Assembly: GCF_004402495.1 (NCBI RefSeq)
Contig: NZ_SOFH01000001.1
Span: forward strand, 1 to 61,442
From: Cryobacterium sp. HLT2-28
Lineage (GTDB): Bacteria; Actinomycetota; Actinomycetes; Actinomycetales; Microbacteriaceae
DNA length: 61,442 bases
Direction of reading: 5' to 3'
Below, one piece after another: positions 26,224-34,084 of this stretch. The notes beneath the pieces were generated by a model. That model was not told the DNA's origin, searched no databases, and worked only from the letters and a program-made list of their open reading frames with translations. The first letter of the stretch is position 1. Each line of letters starts with the position of its first letter. Made by a program: the position numbers and the translations under genes.

Positions 26224-27276
26224 ATGCACGGTGAATACAAGGTCCCAGGCGGCAAGCTCGTCGTCGTCGATCTCGAGGTCGTCGACAACACGATCGTCGA
26301 CTTCCGCCTGGCCGGTGATTTCTTTCTCGAACCGGACAGCGCGCTCGGCGACATCAACGCCGCGGTGAACGGACTGTCTGCGGACAGTGACGCGGTGAGC
26401 ATCGCGGCCGCGGTGAGGGCTGCCCTCCCGGCGGAGGCCACCCTGCTCGGTTTCTCTCCGGAGTCGGTGGCGGTCGCGATCCGGCGTTCGCTCGCCCGGG
26501 CCAGCAGCTGGCAGGACTACGAGTGGCAGCTCATCCACTCGCCGCGTCCCGTCCCGCCGGTGATGCAGATGGCGCTCGACGAGGTGCTCGCGATCGAGGT
26601 CGGCGAGGGCCGGCGCAGCCCCACCCTCCGCATCTGGGAGTGGAACGAACCGGCCGTGGTGATCGGCAGCTTCCAGTCGCTGAAGAACGAGGTCGACCCG
26701 GTCAACGCCGAGAAGCACGGCTTCACCGTGGTGCGCCGGATCAGCGGCGGCGGCGCCATGTTCATGGAGGCGGGCTCGGTGATCACCTACTCGATCTACG
26801 CACCGACCGACCTCGTGCAGGGGATGACCTTCGCCGACTCATACGCCTACCTCGACGAGTGGGTGCTCACCGCGCTCAAATCGCTCGGCATCGACGCCTA
26901 CTACCAACCGCTCAACGACATCACCAGCCCGAAGGGCAAGATCGGTGGGGCGGCGCAGAAGCGGCTCGGCAGCGGGGCCGTGCTGCACCACGTCACCATG
27001 AGCTACGACATGGACGGCGAGAAGATGGTGCAGGTGCTCCGCATCGGCAGGGAGAAGCTCAGCGACAAGGGCATCACCAGCGCGGCCAAGCGCGTCGACC
27101 CGCTGCGCAGCCAGACCGGCCTCAGCCGCGCCGAGATCATCGACCGGATGAAGCAGACCTTCACCGGGCTCTACGGCGCGGTCTCCGGCGACGTCACCGA
27201 CGACGAGTACGCCAAGGCGGCGGCGCTGGTCGAGAGCAAGTTCGGCACGGCGGACTGGATCGGGCGCGTCCCGTAG
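26224..27276 (+). CDS. Lipoate-protein ligase with N-terminal accessory domain
   Basis: A 350-residue protein in which residues 1 to about 75 (HGEYKVPGGKLVVVDLEV, then RLAGDFFLEPDSALGDIN) resemble the C-terminal accessory domain of LplA, or archaeal LplB. Residues about 95-350 form the LplA catalytic domain, with RISGGGAMF and KIGGAAQKRLGSG where the conserved Lys binds lipoyl-AMP. The order is thus inverted relative to E. coli LplA. The enzyme attaches lipoate to 2-oxoacid dehydrogenase E2 subunits or GcvH. The ATG lies six bases after TAGGCT (26212-26217), which overlaps the previous stop codon. Confidence 0.87.
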   Translation: MHGEYKVPGGKLVVVDLEVVDNTIVDFRLAGDFFLEPDSALGDINAAVNGLSADSDAVSIAAAVRAALPAEATLLGFSPESVAVAIRRSLARASSWQDYEWQLIHSPRPVPPVMQMALDEVLAIEVGEGRRSPTLRIWEWNEPAVVIGSFQSLKNEVDPVNAEKHGFTVVRRISGGGAMFMEAGSVITYSIYAPTDLVQGMTFADSYAYLDEWVLTALKSLGIDAYYQPLNDITSPKGKIGGAAQKRLGSGAVLHHVTMSYDMDGEKMVQVLRIGREKLSDKGITSAAKRVDPLRSQTGLSRAEIIDRMKQTFTGLYGAVSGDVTDDEYAKAAALVESKFGTADWIGRVP

Positions 27277-27303
27277 AACCCGCGTCCGCCCCGGTGAGAA
27301 CAG

Positions 27304-27624
27304 TCAGCGGCCGCGGGTCAGCAGGTCCTGGTATTCGGCGTGCGCGTCGATCCAGCTCACCACATACGGACACACCGGCACGACGGTGAGGTCCGTGCGC
27401 ACGCGCACATCATCGAGGGCCTGCTCCACGAGGATGCCGGCCAGCCGCTGGCCGCGACGGGCCGGGTCGACCTCGACGTGGGTGAACAGCACCTCCTGGC
27501 CTTCCACCTCGTAGTCGGCGAAGCCGACCGTCTCGCCGTCGATCAACAACGTGTACCTGGCCAGTGCGGGCTCGTGGCGGAAGGTCACCGCTGCCGGGCC
27601 GGTGGTCGCTGAGTCAGTAGTCAT
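27304..27624 (-). CDS. Small GNAT-like N-acetyltransferase (YjdJ/COG2388 type)
   Basis: A 106-residue GNAT-fold protein with TLLIDGETVGFADYEVEGQEVLFTHVEVDPARRGQRLAGILVEQAL: the short core, with the acetyl-CoA loop RRGQRL, of the compact COG2388 acetyltransferases. The substrate is unknown. The ATG at 27624 is chosen because TAGCCT lies exactly six bases upstream; a further ATG at 27630 directly abuts that box and would leave no room for a transcript start. It is divergent from the methyltransferase gene. Confidence 0.78.
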   Translation of the reverse strand: MTTDSATTGPAAVTFRHEPALARYTLLIDGETVGFADYEVEGQEVLFTHVEVDPARRGQRLAGILVEQALDDVRVRTDLTVVPVCPYVVSWIDAHAEYQDLLTRGR

Positions 27625-27630
27625 CTCCAT

Positions 27631-27652
27631 AGGCTAGGCCGCCTGACACAAT
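27631..27652. promoter_or_regulatory. Overlapping divergent promoters, GNAT and methyltransferase genes
   Basis: On the minus strand TAGCCT (27631-27636) is six bases from the GNAT ATG. On the plus strand CACAAT (27647-27652) is six bases from the methyltransferase ATG. Both would give leaderless mRNAs, and the two polymerase sites overlap almost completely, so the genes may compete for transcription. Confidence 0.45.
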
Positions 27653-27658
27653 GAGGGA

Positions 27659-28570
27659 ATGCCAACCGTGTGGTCCCAGTCGTCTCCCAGCCGTGTCGTC
27701 CATGCCGACAACCTCGAGATCCTTCCCGGGCTGCCGGATGCGGCGTTCACGCTGATCTACCTCGACCCGCCGTTCAACACCGGCCGGAAGCAGAACCGCC
27801 AGTCCACGACATCCGTTCGGTCGCCGGCCCCGGTGGACTCCGAGGCCCTCGGCGCACGCGCGGCCGGCACGATCACCGGGTTCAAGGGCCAGCGTTACGA
27901 GCGGATCAAGGGTGACCTGCTCGGCTACGACGACCAGTTCGAGGACTACTGGGCCTTCCTCGAACCTCGCCTGATCGAGGCGTGGCGGCTGCTGGCCGAC
28001 GACGGCACCCTGTACCTGCACCTCGACTACCGGGAGGCGCACTACGCGAAGGTGCTGCTCGACGCGCTCTTCGGCCGGGACTGCTTCCTCAACGAACTGA
28101 TCTGGGCCTACGACTACGGCGCGAAGTCGAAGAACCGCTGGCCGACCAAGCACGACACGATCCTGGTCTACGTGAAGAACCCGGCAGCGTATTACTTCGA
28201 CTCGACCACGGTGGACCGGGAGCCGTACATGGCGCCCGGCCTGGTCACCCCGGAGAAGGTCGCGAAGGGCAAGCTGCCGACGGATGTCTGGTGGCACACG
28301 ATCGTGTCGCCGACGGGCAAGGAGAAGACCGGGTATCCGACCCAGAAGCCGGTGGGCATCCTGCGCCGGATGATCCAGGCCTCCAGCAGGGAGGGCGACT
28401 GGGTGCTCGACTTCTTCGCCGGCAGCGGCACGACGGGCGCGGTCGCGGCCGCCCTCGGGCGCCGGTTCCTGCTGGTGGACCAGAACCCGGAGTCGATCGC
28501 CGTGATGCGGGAGCGGTTCGCGCCGCTGGCCGAGGTGGAGTTCCTCGGCCCGACGGTCGCCATCGCCTGA
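27659..28570 (+). CDS. Solitary DNA methyltransferase, beta class
   Basis: A 303-residue site-specific DNA methyltransferase. The catalytic motif IV YLDPPFNTG (Asp36-Pro-Pro-Phe39) precedes the AdoMet motif I, DFFAGSGTTGA (from Asp251), which defines the beta class of amino-methyltransferases. KNRWPTKHDTILVYVKNP and TQKPVGILRRMI are typical too. It could make N6-methyladenine or N4-methylcytosine; DPPF rather than DPPY does not decide. No restriction endonuclease or specificity subunit is nearby, so a housekeeping or regulatory role is likely. The recognition site is unknown. Confidence 0.88.
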   Translation: MPTVWSQSSPSRVVHADNLEILPGLPDAAFTLIYLDPPFNTGRKQNRQSTTSVRSPAPVDSEALGARAAGTITGFKGQRYERIKGDLLGYDDQFEDYWAFLEPRLIEAWRLLADDGTLYLHLDYREAHYAKVLLDALFGRDCFLNELIWAYDYGAKSKNRWPTKHDTILVYVKNPAAYYFDSTTVDREPYMAPGLVTPEKVAKGKLPTDVWWHTIVSPTGKEKTGYPTQKPVGILRRMIQASSREGDWVLDFFAGSGTTGAVAAALGRRFLLVDQNPESIAVMRERFAPLAEVEFLGPTVAIA

Positions 28571-28619
28571 TCCCGGCGGGCTCGAAAACCGTCCGGTCCA
28601 GGTCTGGAACACTGGGACC

Positions 28620-29546
28620 ATGAGACTCCGCATCTTCACCGAACCGCAGCAGGGCGCCGACTACGACGATATCCTCGCCGTCGCGCAGGCCACGGAGAAG
28701 CTCGGCTTCGACGCCTTCTTCCGCTCCGACCACTTTCTCGCGATGGGCGACCAGGTCTCCGGCCTGCCCGGGCCGACGGATGCCTGGACCACCCTCGCCG
28801 GCCTCGCCAGGGAGACCTCGCGCATCCGCCTCGGCACGCTGGTCTCCTCGGTGACCTACCGGCCGCCGGGCATCCTGGCGATCCAGGTGGCCCAGGTCGA
28901 CCAGATGTCCGGCGGACGGGTCGAGCTCGGCCTCGGCACCGGCTGGTTCGAGCGGGAACACCTGGCCTACGGCATCCCGTTCCCGGCCAAACGGTTCGGC
29001 ATGCTCGAGGAACAGCTCGAGATCGTGACCGGCCTGTGGGGCACCCCCGCCGGCGAGACCTACAGCTTCGCCGGCGAGCACTACACGCTCGTCGATTCGC
29101 CGGCGCTGCCGAAGCCGGCCCAGGCGCGCATGCCCGTGATCGTCGGCGGCGGGGGAGCGAAGCGCACCCCGGCCATGGCCGCGCGGTTCGCCACCGAGTT
29201 CAACCTGCCGTTCCCGGAGTTCGCGGATGTCCCCGGCAAGTTCGCCGGCGTGCGCGCGGCCTGCGAGGCCATCGGTCGCGACCCGCGTGAGCTCGTCTAC
29301 TCGACGGCCCTGATCGCGGTCGCCGGCCGTGACGAGGCCGAGTTCACCCGCCGTGCCGCCGCGGTCGGCCGTGAACCGGCCGAGCTGCGCGAACACGGCC
29401 TGGCCGGCACCGCGTCCGAGCTCGTCGACCGGCTGGGCGCGCTCGCCGCCGACGGGGTCGAGTGCGCCTACCTGCAGATCATGGACCTGTCCGACCTCGA
29501 CCACCTCGACTTCATCGCCCGCGAGGTCGTGCCCCAGCTCGACTGA
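28620..29546 (+). CDS. LLM-class F420-dependent oxidoreductase
   Basis: A 308-residue luciferase-like TIM-barrel protein: LRIFTEPQQGADYDDIL, FFRSDHFLAMG, RIRLGTLVSSVTYRPPGILA, VELGLGTGWFEREH and MPVIVGGGGAKRTPAMAARFA. These match the F420-dependent TIGR03560-like group rather than FMN luciferases. Substrate is unknown. The ATG follows AACACT by six bases, again fitting a leaderless transcript. It is separated by 45 bases from the convergent LacI gene. Confidence 0.83.
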   Translation: MRLRIFTEPQQGADYDDILAVAQATEKLGFDAFFRSDHFLAMGDQVSGLPGPTDAWTTLAGLARETSRIRLGTLVSSVTYRPPGILAIQVAQVDQMSGGRVELGLGTGWFEREHLAYGIPFPAKRFGMLEEQLEIVTGLWGTPAGETYSFAGEHYTLVDSPALPKPAQARMPVIVGGGGAKRTPAMAARFATEFNLPFPEFADVPGKFAGVRAACEAIGRDPRELVYSTALIAVAGRDEAEFTRRAAAVGREPAELREHGLAGTASELVDRLGALAADGVECAYLQIMDLSDLDHLDFIAREVVPQLD

Positions 29547-29591
29547 TGCGGGCTGCGGTTCCGGGCGCGGCCTGGCGAGGGATGGTCCCGG

Positions 29592-30620
29592 TCAGGCGGA
29601 GTCGCGCAGCACGAGACGGGTCGGCATGAGGGTGCGGTGCGGCATGCTCTCGTCGCCGGCGAGCCGGCGCAGCAGCACGTCCGCCATCGCATAGCCCATT
29701 TCCTCGGAGGGCTGGCTCACGGTGGTCAGCGCCACCGGGCCGCTCGTCGCGGCCGGGCTGTCGTCGAATCCGACGATGGCGACGTCCCCCGGCACCGAAC
29801 GGCCGAACTCGCGCAGCACGTCCACCGCGCCGGTGGCCATGAGGTCGCTCGCCACGAAGAGGCCGTCAAGGTCGGGGTACCGCTCCAGCAGGCGTCGGGT
29901 GGCCGCGGCCCCGCCGGCGGCCGTGAAGTCGGCGAGCTCGACGGCATCCGTGGGCAGACCGGCCCGCTCGAGCGTGCGCGCGAACCCGGTGAGGCGGTCG
30001 ATGCCGGCCGGCATGTCCCCCGCCCCCGCGATCGAGCCGATGCGGCGGCGCCCGATATCGAGCAGGCGCTGGGTGCCCGTCTCGGCTCCCGCCGCGTTGT
30101 CGACGTCGACGAAGTAGGCGTCGAGGTCGTCGGCGTTCGACGGCCGCCCACCGAAGACCACCGGCATGGTCGTCTCGAGCTCGGCCACGAAGTCGTCGCC
30201 GGTGTGGTGCGAGATGATGAGCGCGCCGTCGACGTTGCCCGTGCGCAGGTAGCGCAGGGTCTTGTGCCTCGGGTCGCTCGAGGCGACGAGCAGGTTGAGG
30301 GTGTAATCGCTCTGGTCGAGCCGGCGGGTGATTCCCTGCACGACCGCGGCGAAGTAGGGGTCACCGAAGAACCGGGTCATGTCCTCGGGCACGACCAGGG
30401 CCACGGCCTCGGTCTGCCGGCTCGCCAGCGAGCGGGCCGCCCGGTTCGGCACGTAGTTGAGCTCGCCGATCGCCTTGGTCACCGCAGCGACGATCTCGGG
30501 GCTGACCTTCGTCGACCCGTTGACCACCCGGCTCACGGTGGCCCGGGACACCCCGGCCACCTCGGCCACCATTTCCAGGGTGGGCTGCGCGGGACGGGCC
30601 TGGCGCACACTGGTAGTCAT
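29592..30620 (-). CDS. LacI-family repressor of the beta-glucoside locus, CebR-like
   Basis: A 342-residue repressor with the helix-turn-helix TLEMVAEVAGVSRATVSRVVNG and a sugar-sensing domain (VDGALIISHHTGDDF, LFVASDLMATGAVDVLREFG, VAIVGFDDSPAA). It is the last gene of the leftward operon binding protein-permease-permease-GH1-LacI, the same gene content as the Streptomyces ceb locus. The palindromes TGAGAGCGCTCTCA found at 35421, 35479 and 39102 closely resemble the known CebR site TGGGAGCGCTCCCA. Cellobiose or a related beta-glucan oligomer is the likely inducer. Confidence 0.87.
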   Translation of the reverse strand: MTTSVRQARPAQPTLEMVAEVAGVSRATVSRVVNGSTKVSPEIVAAVTKAIGELNYVPNRAARSLASRQTEAVALVVPEDMTRFFGDPYFAAVVQGITRRLDQSDYTLNLLVASSDPRHKTLRYLRTGNVDGALIISHHTGDDFVAELETTMPVVFGGRPSNADDLDAYFVDVDNAAGAETGTQRLLDIGRRRIGSIAGAGDMPAGIDRLTGFARTLERAGLPTDAVELADFTAAGGAAATRRLLERYPDLDGLFVASDLMATGAVDVLREFGRSVPGDVAIVGFDDSPAATSGPVALTTVSQPSEEMGYAMADVLLRRLAGDESMPHRTLMPTRLVLRDSA

Positions 30621-30660
30621 GACGTCATTCTAATTCGCCCGCGCCCCTCGTCGTTCCCGG

Positions 30661-32118
30661 TCAGGAGAGGGCGCGGTTGCGGATGATTTCGGCGTAGGCT
30701 CGGCCGCTGTCCTTGACGATGCGCTCCTGGGTCTCGTAGTCGACCCGCACGATGCCGAAGCGCTTCTCATAGCCCCAGGCCCACTCGTAGTTGTCCATCA
30801 GCGACCAGTAGAAGTAGCCCTTGACGTCGACACCCTCATCGATCGCGTCGAGGATGGCGCCCAGGTGGTCGGTGAGGAACTCGGTGCGCCGGGCATCCGG
30901 AACGCTGCCGTCAGCGGCGACAACGTCGTCGAACGCCGCGCCGTTCTCGGTGACGTACAGGCTCGTCCCGGTCGGGGCCGTGTATTCGGTGTTCACCCGG
31001 ACGAGCAGTTCGCGCAGCCCGTCAGGCTGGACCTCCCACTCCATGGCGGTCAGCGGTAGCCCCTGCGGGTGGTCGAAGACCCCGTCGGCGGCCGGGAACG
31101 GCGACCGGGTGGGGCGGGTGGTCGGGGCCTGCGCGAGCAACGGATGCTCGGCCGGGCGATCGCTGACGAGGTCGCCGTGGTAATAATTCACGCCGAGGGT
31201 GTCGATCGGCTGATTGATCCGGGCCAGGTCACCCTCGCGGATGAAATCGGTCAAACCGTATTCGGCGACGTCCTGGAGCACATCCTCCGGGTAGGAGCCG
31301 CGGAAGACCGGGTCGAGGAAGATCCGGTTGAACTGCCCGTCGATCCGGCGCGCCGCGTCCACGTCGCCGGCATGCGTGGGATCGACTGGCTTGGCGACCG
31401 TGAGGTTGAGCGTGATGCCGAGTTCGAGTTTCGGGTCGCGTTCGCGGAGCGCCTCGACGGCGAGGCCGTGTCCCAGGAGCAGGTGGTGCGCCGCGGCCAG
31501 GCCGTCCCGGGGGCTCTGCCGCCCCGGGGCGTGTGCGCCGCCGGTGTAGCTGAGGAGTGAGGAGCACCAGGGCTCGTTCAGGGTGGTCCACACGCCCACG
31601 CGGTCACCGAGGGTGTCGTGAACGCTGAGGGCGTAGTCCCGGAAGCGCAGGGCGGTGTCGCGGTTGGTCCAGCCGCCCGTCTCCTCGAGGGCCTGCGGCA
31701 GGTCCCAGTGGTAGAGGGTCAGCCACGGCTTGATCCCGGCACCGAGGAGCTCGTCGACCAGGCGGGAGTAGAAGTCGATGCCCTTGGGGTTGACCGGTCC
31801 GCCGTCGGGTCGCACCCGTGACCAGGAGGTGGAGAAGCGGTAGGTCTGCAACCCCAGGTCCTTCATCAGGGCGACGTCGTCCTGGTAGCGGTGGTAATGG
31901 TCGCAGGCGACGTCTCCGTTGTCGCCATTGATGACGGCACCCGGCACGCGGCTGAACCTGTCCCAGATGGAATCCGTGCGGCCGTCTTCATGGGCGGCAC
32001 CCTCGATCTGGTAGGCCGCCGTGGCCGCCCCGAAGAGGAATCCGGGCGGGAAGGTGCGGGGGTGGGAGGTCAGGTCCGGATTCGCGGCGAGACCGTTGAG
32101 TGTTCCGAGAACGGTCAT
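30661..32118 (-). CDS. GH1 beta-glucosidase
   Basis: A 485-residue cytoplasmic glycoside hydrolase family 1 enzyme. FLFGAATAAYQIEGA opens the barrel; Glu182 in TTLNEPW is the acid/base and Glu391 in LYVTENGAAF the nucleophile; SLMDNYEWAWGYEKRFG closes the active site. It would split cellobiose or other beta-glucosides imported by the transporter encoded upstream. The ATG overlaps the stop of the preceding permease gene (ATGA). It is 40 bases upstream of the LacI gene in the same operon. Confidence 0.93.
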   Translation of the reverse strand: MTVLGTLNGLAANPDLTSHPRTFPPGFLFGAATAAYQIEGAAHEDGRTDSIWDRFSRVPGAVINGDNGDVACDHYHRYQDDVALMKDLGLQTYRFSTSWSRVRPDGGPVNPKGIDFYSRLVDELLGAGIKPWLTLYHWDLPQALEETGGWTNRDTALRFRDYALSVHDTLGDRVGVWTTLNEPWCSSLLSYTGGAHAPGRQSPRDGLAAAHHLLLGHGLAVEALRERDPKLELGITLNLTVAKPVDPTHAGDVDAARRIDGQFNRIFLDPVFRGSYPEDVLQDVAEYGLTDFIREGDLARINQPIDTLGVNYYHGDLVSDRPAEHPLLAQAPTTRPTRSPFPAADGVFDHPQGLPLTAMEWEVQPDGLRELLVRVNTEYTAPTGTSLYVTENGAAFDDVVAADGSVPDARRTEFLTDHLGAILDAIDEGVDVKGYFYWSLMDNYEWAWGYEKRFGIVRVDYETQERIVKDSGRAYAEIIRNRALS

Positions 32119-32957
32119 CCCTTGACCGCGCCCTGCATGATCCCGGCCACCAGCTGCTTGCCCAGGAAGATGAATACCAGGATCAGCGGGATGATCGACA
32201 GGACGACGCCGGCGAGCACGAGCGAGTAGTCGACGTAGAAGGCTGCCTGCAGCTGCTGCAGTGCCACGGGGAGGGTCGGGTTGCCCGGGCCGAGCACGAT
32301 GAACGGCCAGAAGAAGTTGGTCCAGGTGCCGATGAAGGTGAACAAGGCGAGCATCGCCGCGGCCGGCCGGGCGGCCGGGAGGCCGATGTGCCAGAAGCTG
32401 CGGATCATGGAGGCGCCGTCCATCCGGACGGCCTCGATCAGTTCGTCGGGGAGGGCGTCGCGCAGGTACTGGGTCATCCAGAACACGCCGAACGCGGTGA
32501 CCATCGCGGGCGCGATGACAGCCCAGAGGCTGCCGGTCCAGCCGAGCCTGGCCATCACGATGAACAGGGGCACGATGCCGAGCTGGGTGGGCACGGCCAT
32601 GGTCGCGATCACGAAGATGAGCAGACCTTCCCGGCCCCGGAACTTGAGCTTGGCGAAGGCATAGCCCGCCAGCGTGGAGAACAGGACGACGCTGATCGAC
32701 ACCACGGACGACACGATGATGCTGTTGCCGAGGGCGGTCCAGAACGGGATGCTGTCGATGACGGTGGCCGCGTTGGCGATGAAGTTGCCGCCCGGGATCC
32801 ACATCATGCCGTTCTGGTTCAGGGCCGAGGCGTCCTGGCTGCCGATCAGGTATGACCACCAGATCGGGAAGGCGGAGCCCAGGAGAACGGCGATCAGGAT
32901 GCCGTAGACCCAGATGGAGGGTCGGCGGTCGTGTCCGCCGATGATGGTCTTGCTCAT
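32115..32957 (-). CDS. Carbohydrate ABC permease, MalG/CebG type
   Basis: A 280-residue permease with six predicted membrane segments and the EAA loop in DELIEAVRMDGASMIRSFWH near residue 180. It forms the membrane channel with the MalF-type partner, whose stop is one base from this ATG. It overlaps the GH1 gene by four bases. In the Streptomyces ceb system the equivalent CebG imports cellobiose and cellotriose. Confidence 0.9.
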   Translation of the reverse strand: MSKTIIGGHDRRPSIWVYGILIAVLLGSAFPIWWSYLIGSQDASALNQNGMMWIPGGNFIANAATVIDSIPFWTALGNSIIVSSVVSISVVLFSTLAGYAFAKLKFRGREGLLIFVIATMAVPTQLGIVPLFIVMARLGWTGSLWAVIAPAMVTAFGVFWMTQYLRDALPDELIEAVRMDGASMIRSFWHIGLPAARPAAAMLALFTFIGTWTNFFWPFIVLGPGNPTLPVALQQLQAAFYVDYSLVLAGVVLSIIPLILVFIFLGKQLVAGIMQGAVKG

Positions 32958-32958
32958 T

Positions 32959-33942
32959 TCAGGCCTTTCGCGCGGTGCGCAGCTTGCGGTCGGCGGTGCC
33001 CGCGATGCGCCGGGTGATGAGGAAATTGGCCACGGCGATCACGATGATGATCAGGAAGAGCAGCCAGGCCACGGCGGATGCCCGCCCGAAGTTGCGCTGG
33101 TTCCAGCCGAGCTCGTAGATGTACAGGGTGAGTGTCTGCCACTGCCGGCTGGCGCCGCCCTGGCCGACGTTGTCGAACATCCGCGCCTCGTCGAAGATCT
33201 GCAGGCCGCCGATGGTGCTGGTCAGGATGACGAAGATGATGATCGGTCGGAGCAGCGGCAGGGTGATCGACCGGAAGGTGCGCCAGCGGTTCGCGCCGTC
33301 GATGATGGCGGCCTCGTAGTAGTCGCGCGGCACGGCCTGCATGGCGGCGAGGAAGATGAGGGCGTTGTAGCCGGTCCAGCGGAAGTTCACCATCGTGGCG
33401 ATGGCGAGGTGGCTCGGGATCACGTCGACATGCCAGCGGATCGGCTCGAGCCCGAGGCCCCCGATCGCGCTGTTGATGAGCCCGTACTTGTCCCCGAAGA
33501 GGTCGTTGAAGATGAGCGCGACCGCGACCGGTGCCACGACATACGGCAGGAGGACGCCCATCCGCCAGAAGGTCTTGCCGCGCAGGTTGAAGTCGAGCAC
33601 GGCGGCGATGCCGAGCGCCAACAGCACCTGGGGGATGCTCGAGAGCAGGAAGATGCTGAACGTGTTGCGGAGGGAGTTCCAGAAGTAGCCCTGGGTCAGC
33701 ACGGTGACGAAGTTCTCCAGGCCGACGAAGTCGCCCTGGCCACCGATCAGGTTCCAGTCGTGCACCGACACCCACGCGGTGTAGAGCAACGGGAACAGTC
33801 CCATCACTCCGAAGACGAGGAAGAAGGGGGAGATGTAGAGGTAGGGCGAGAAGCGCACGTCCCAGCGGCCGAGCATATGGCTGAAGGCGATCCGGCGGAT
33901 GCTGCGGGCATTCACCTCGACAGCGGCGGAGGTGGTGGTCAT
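32959..33942 (-). CDS. Carbohydrate ABC permease, MalF/CebF type
   Basis: A 327-residue permease beginning with a cytoplasmic Arg-rich tail, then YLYISPFFLVFGVMGLFPLLYTAWVS and six predicted membrane segments. The EAA loop is YYEAAIIDGANRWRTFRSITLP near residue 220. AAGGA lies about six bases before the ATG. Between this gene and the binding protein gene are a strong hairpin and a 23-bp tandem repeat, which likely make the permease less expressed than the binding protein. Confidence 0.9.
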   Translation of the reverse strand: MTTTSAAVEVNARSIRRIAFSHMLGRWDVRFSPYLYISPFFLVFGVMGLFPLLYTAWVSVHDWNLIGGQGDFVGLENFVTVLTQGYFWNSLRNTFSIFLLSSIPQVLLALGIAAVLDFNLRGKTFWRMGVLLPYVVAPVAVALIFNDLFGDKYGLINSAIGGLGLEPIRWHVDVIPSHLAIATMVNFRWTGYNALIFLAAMQAVPRDYYEAAIIDGANRWRTFRSITLPLLRPIIIFVILTSTIGGLQIFDEARMFDNVGQGGASRQWQTLTLYIYELGWNQRNFGRASAVAWLLFLIIIVIAVANFLITRRIAGTADRKLRTARKA

Positions 33943-33954
33943 GAAGAGTCCTTC

Positions 33955-34023
33955 GGTGGTTGAGCTTGTCGAAACCCGGTGGTCGAGCTTGTCGAAACCC
34001 GGCGGTCAAGCCGGTCGCGACCC
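33955..34023. repeat. Three 23-bp tandem repeats
   Basis: Units lie at 33955-33977, 33978-34000 and 34001-34023. The first two differ at one base; the third is degenerate. Each contains the core GAGCTTGTCGAAACCC, or its variant in the third. A related copy is found at 61301-61322. The repeats lie between the binding protein gene and the MalF-type gene, on the transcript, next to a hairpin. Confidence 0.8.
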
Positions 34024-34030
34024 GGTGACC

Positions 34031-34065
34031 GGGCCGGTCGAGGCCATGCTGGCCTCGACCGGCCC
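34031..34065 (-). terminator. Strong intercistronic hairpin (possible attenuator)
   Basis: GGGCCGGTCGAGGCC (34031-34045) and GGCCTCGACCGGCCC (34051-34065) form a perfect 15-base stem with a five-base loop. It lies 19 bases after the binding protein stop in the direction of transcription. No T-run follows, so partial termination or 3' end protection of the binding-protein mRNA is more likely than full termination. Confidence 0.65.
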
Positions 34066-34084
34066 GACTGCGGGGTGAGGCAGG

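Noticed and set aside
30661..32859. One continuous frame joining the GH1 gene to an upstream stretch
   Set aside because: The N-terminal part is a shadow of the MalG-type permease; the GH1 protein starts at the ATG at 32118 overlapping the permease stop.
32954..34009. A second frame overlapping the MalF-type permease
   Set aside because: Arg/His-rich out-of-frame shadow without membrane segments; the frame 32959-33942 gives a proper permease.
33955..34065. CRISPR-like array
   Set aside because: The 23-bp units are directly adjacent without spacers and no cas gene is nearby.
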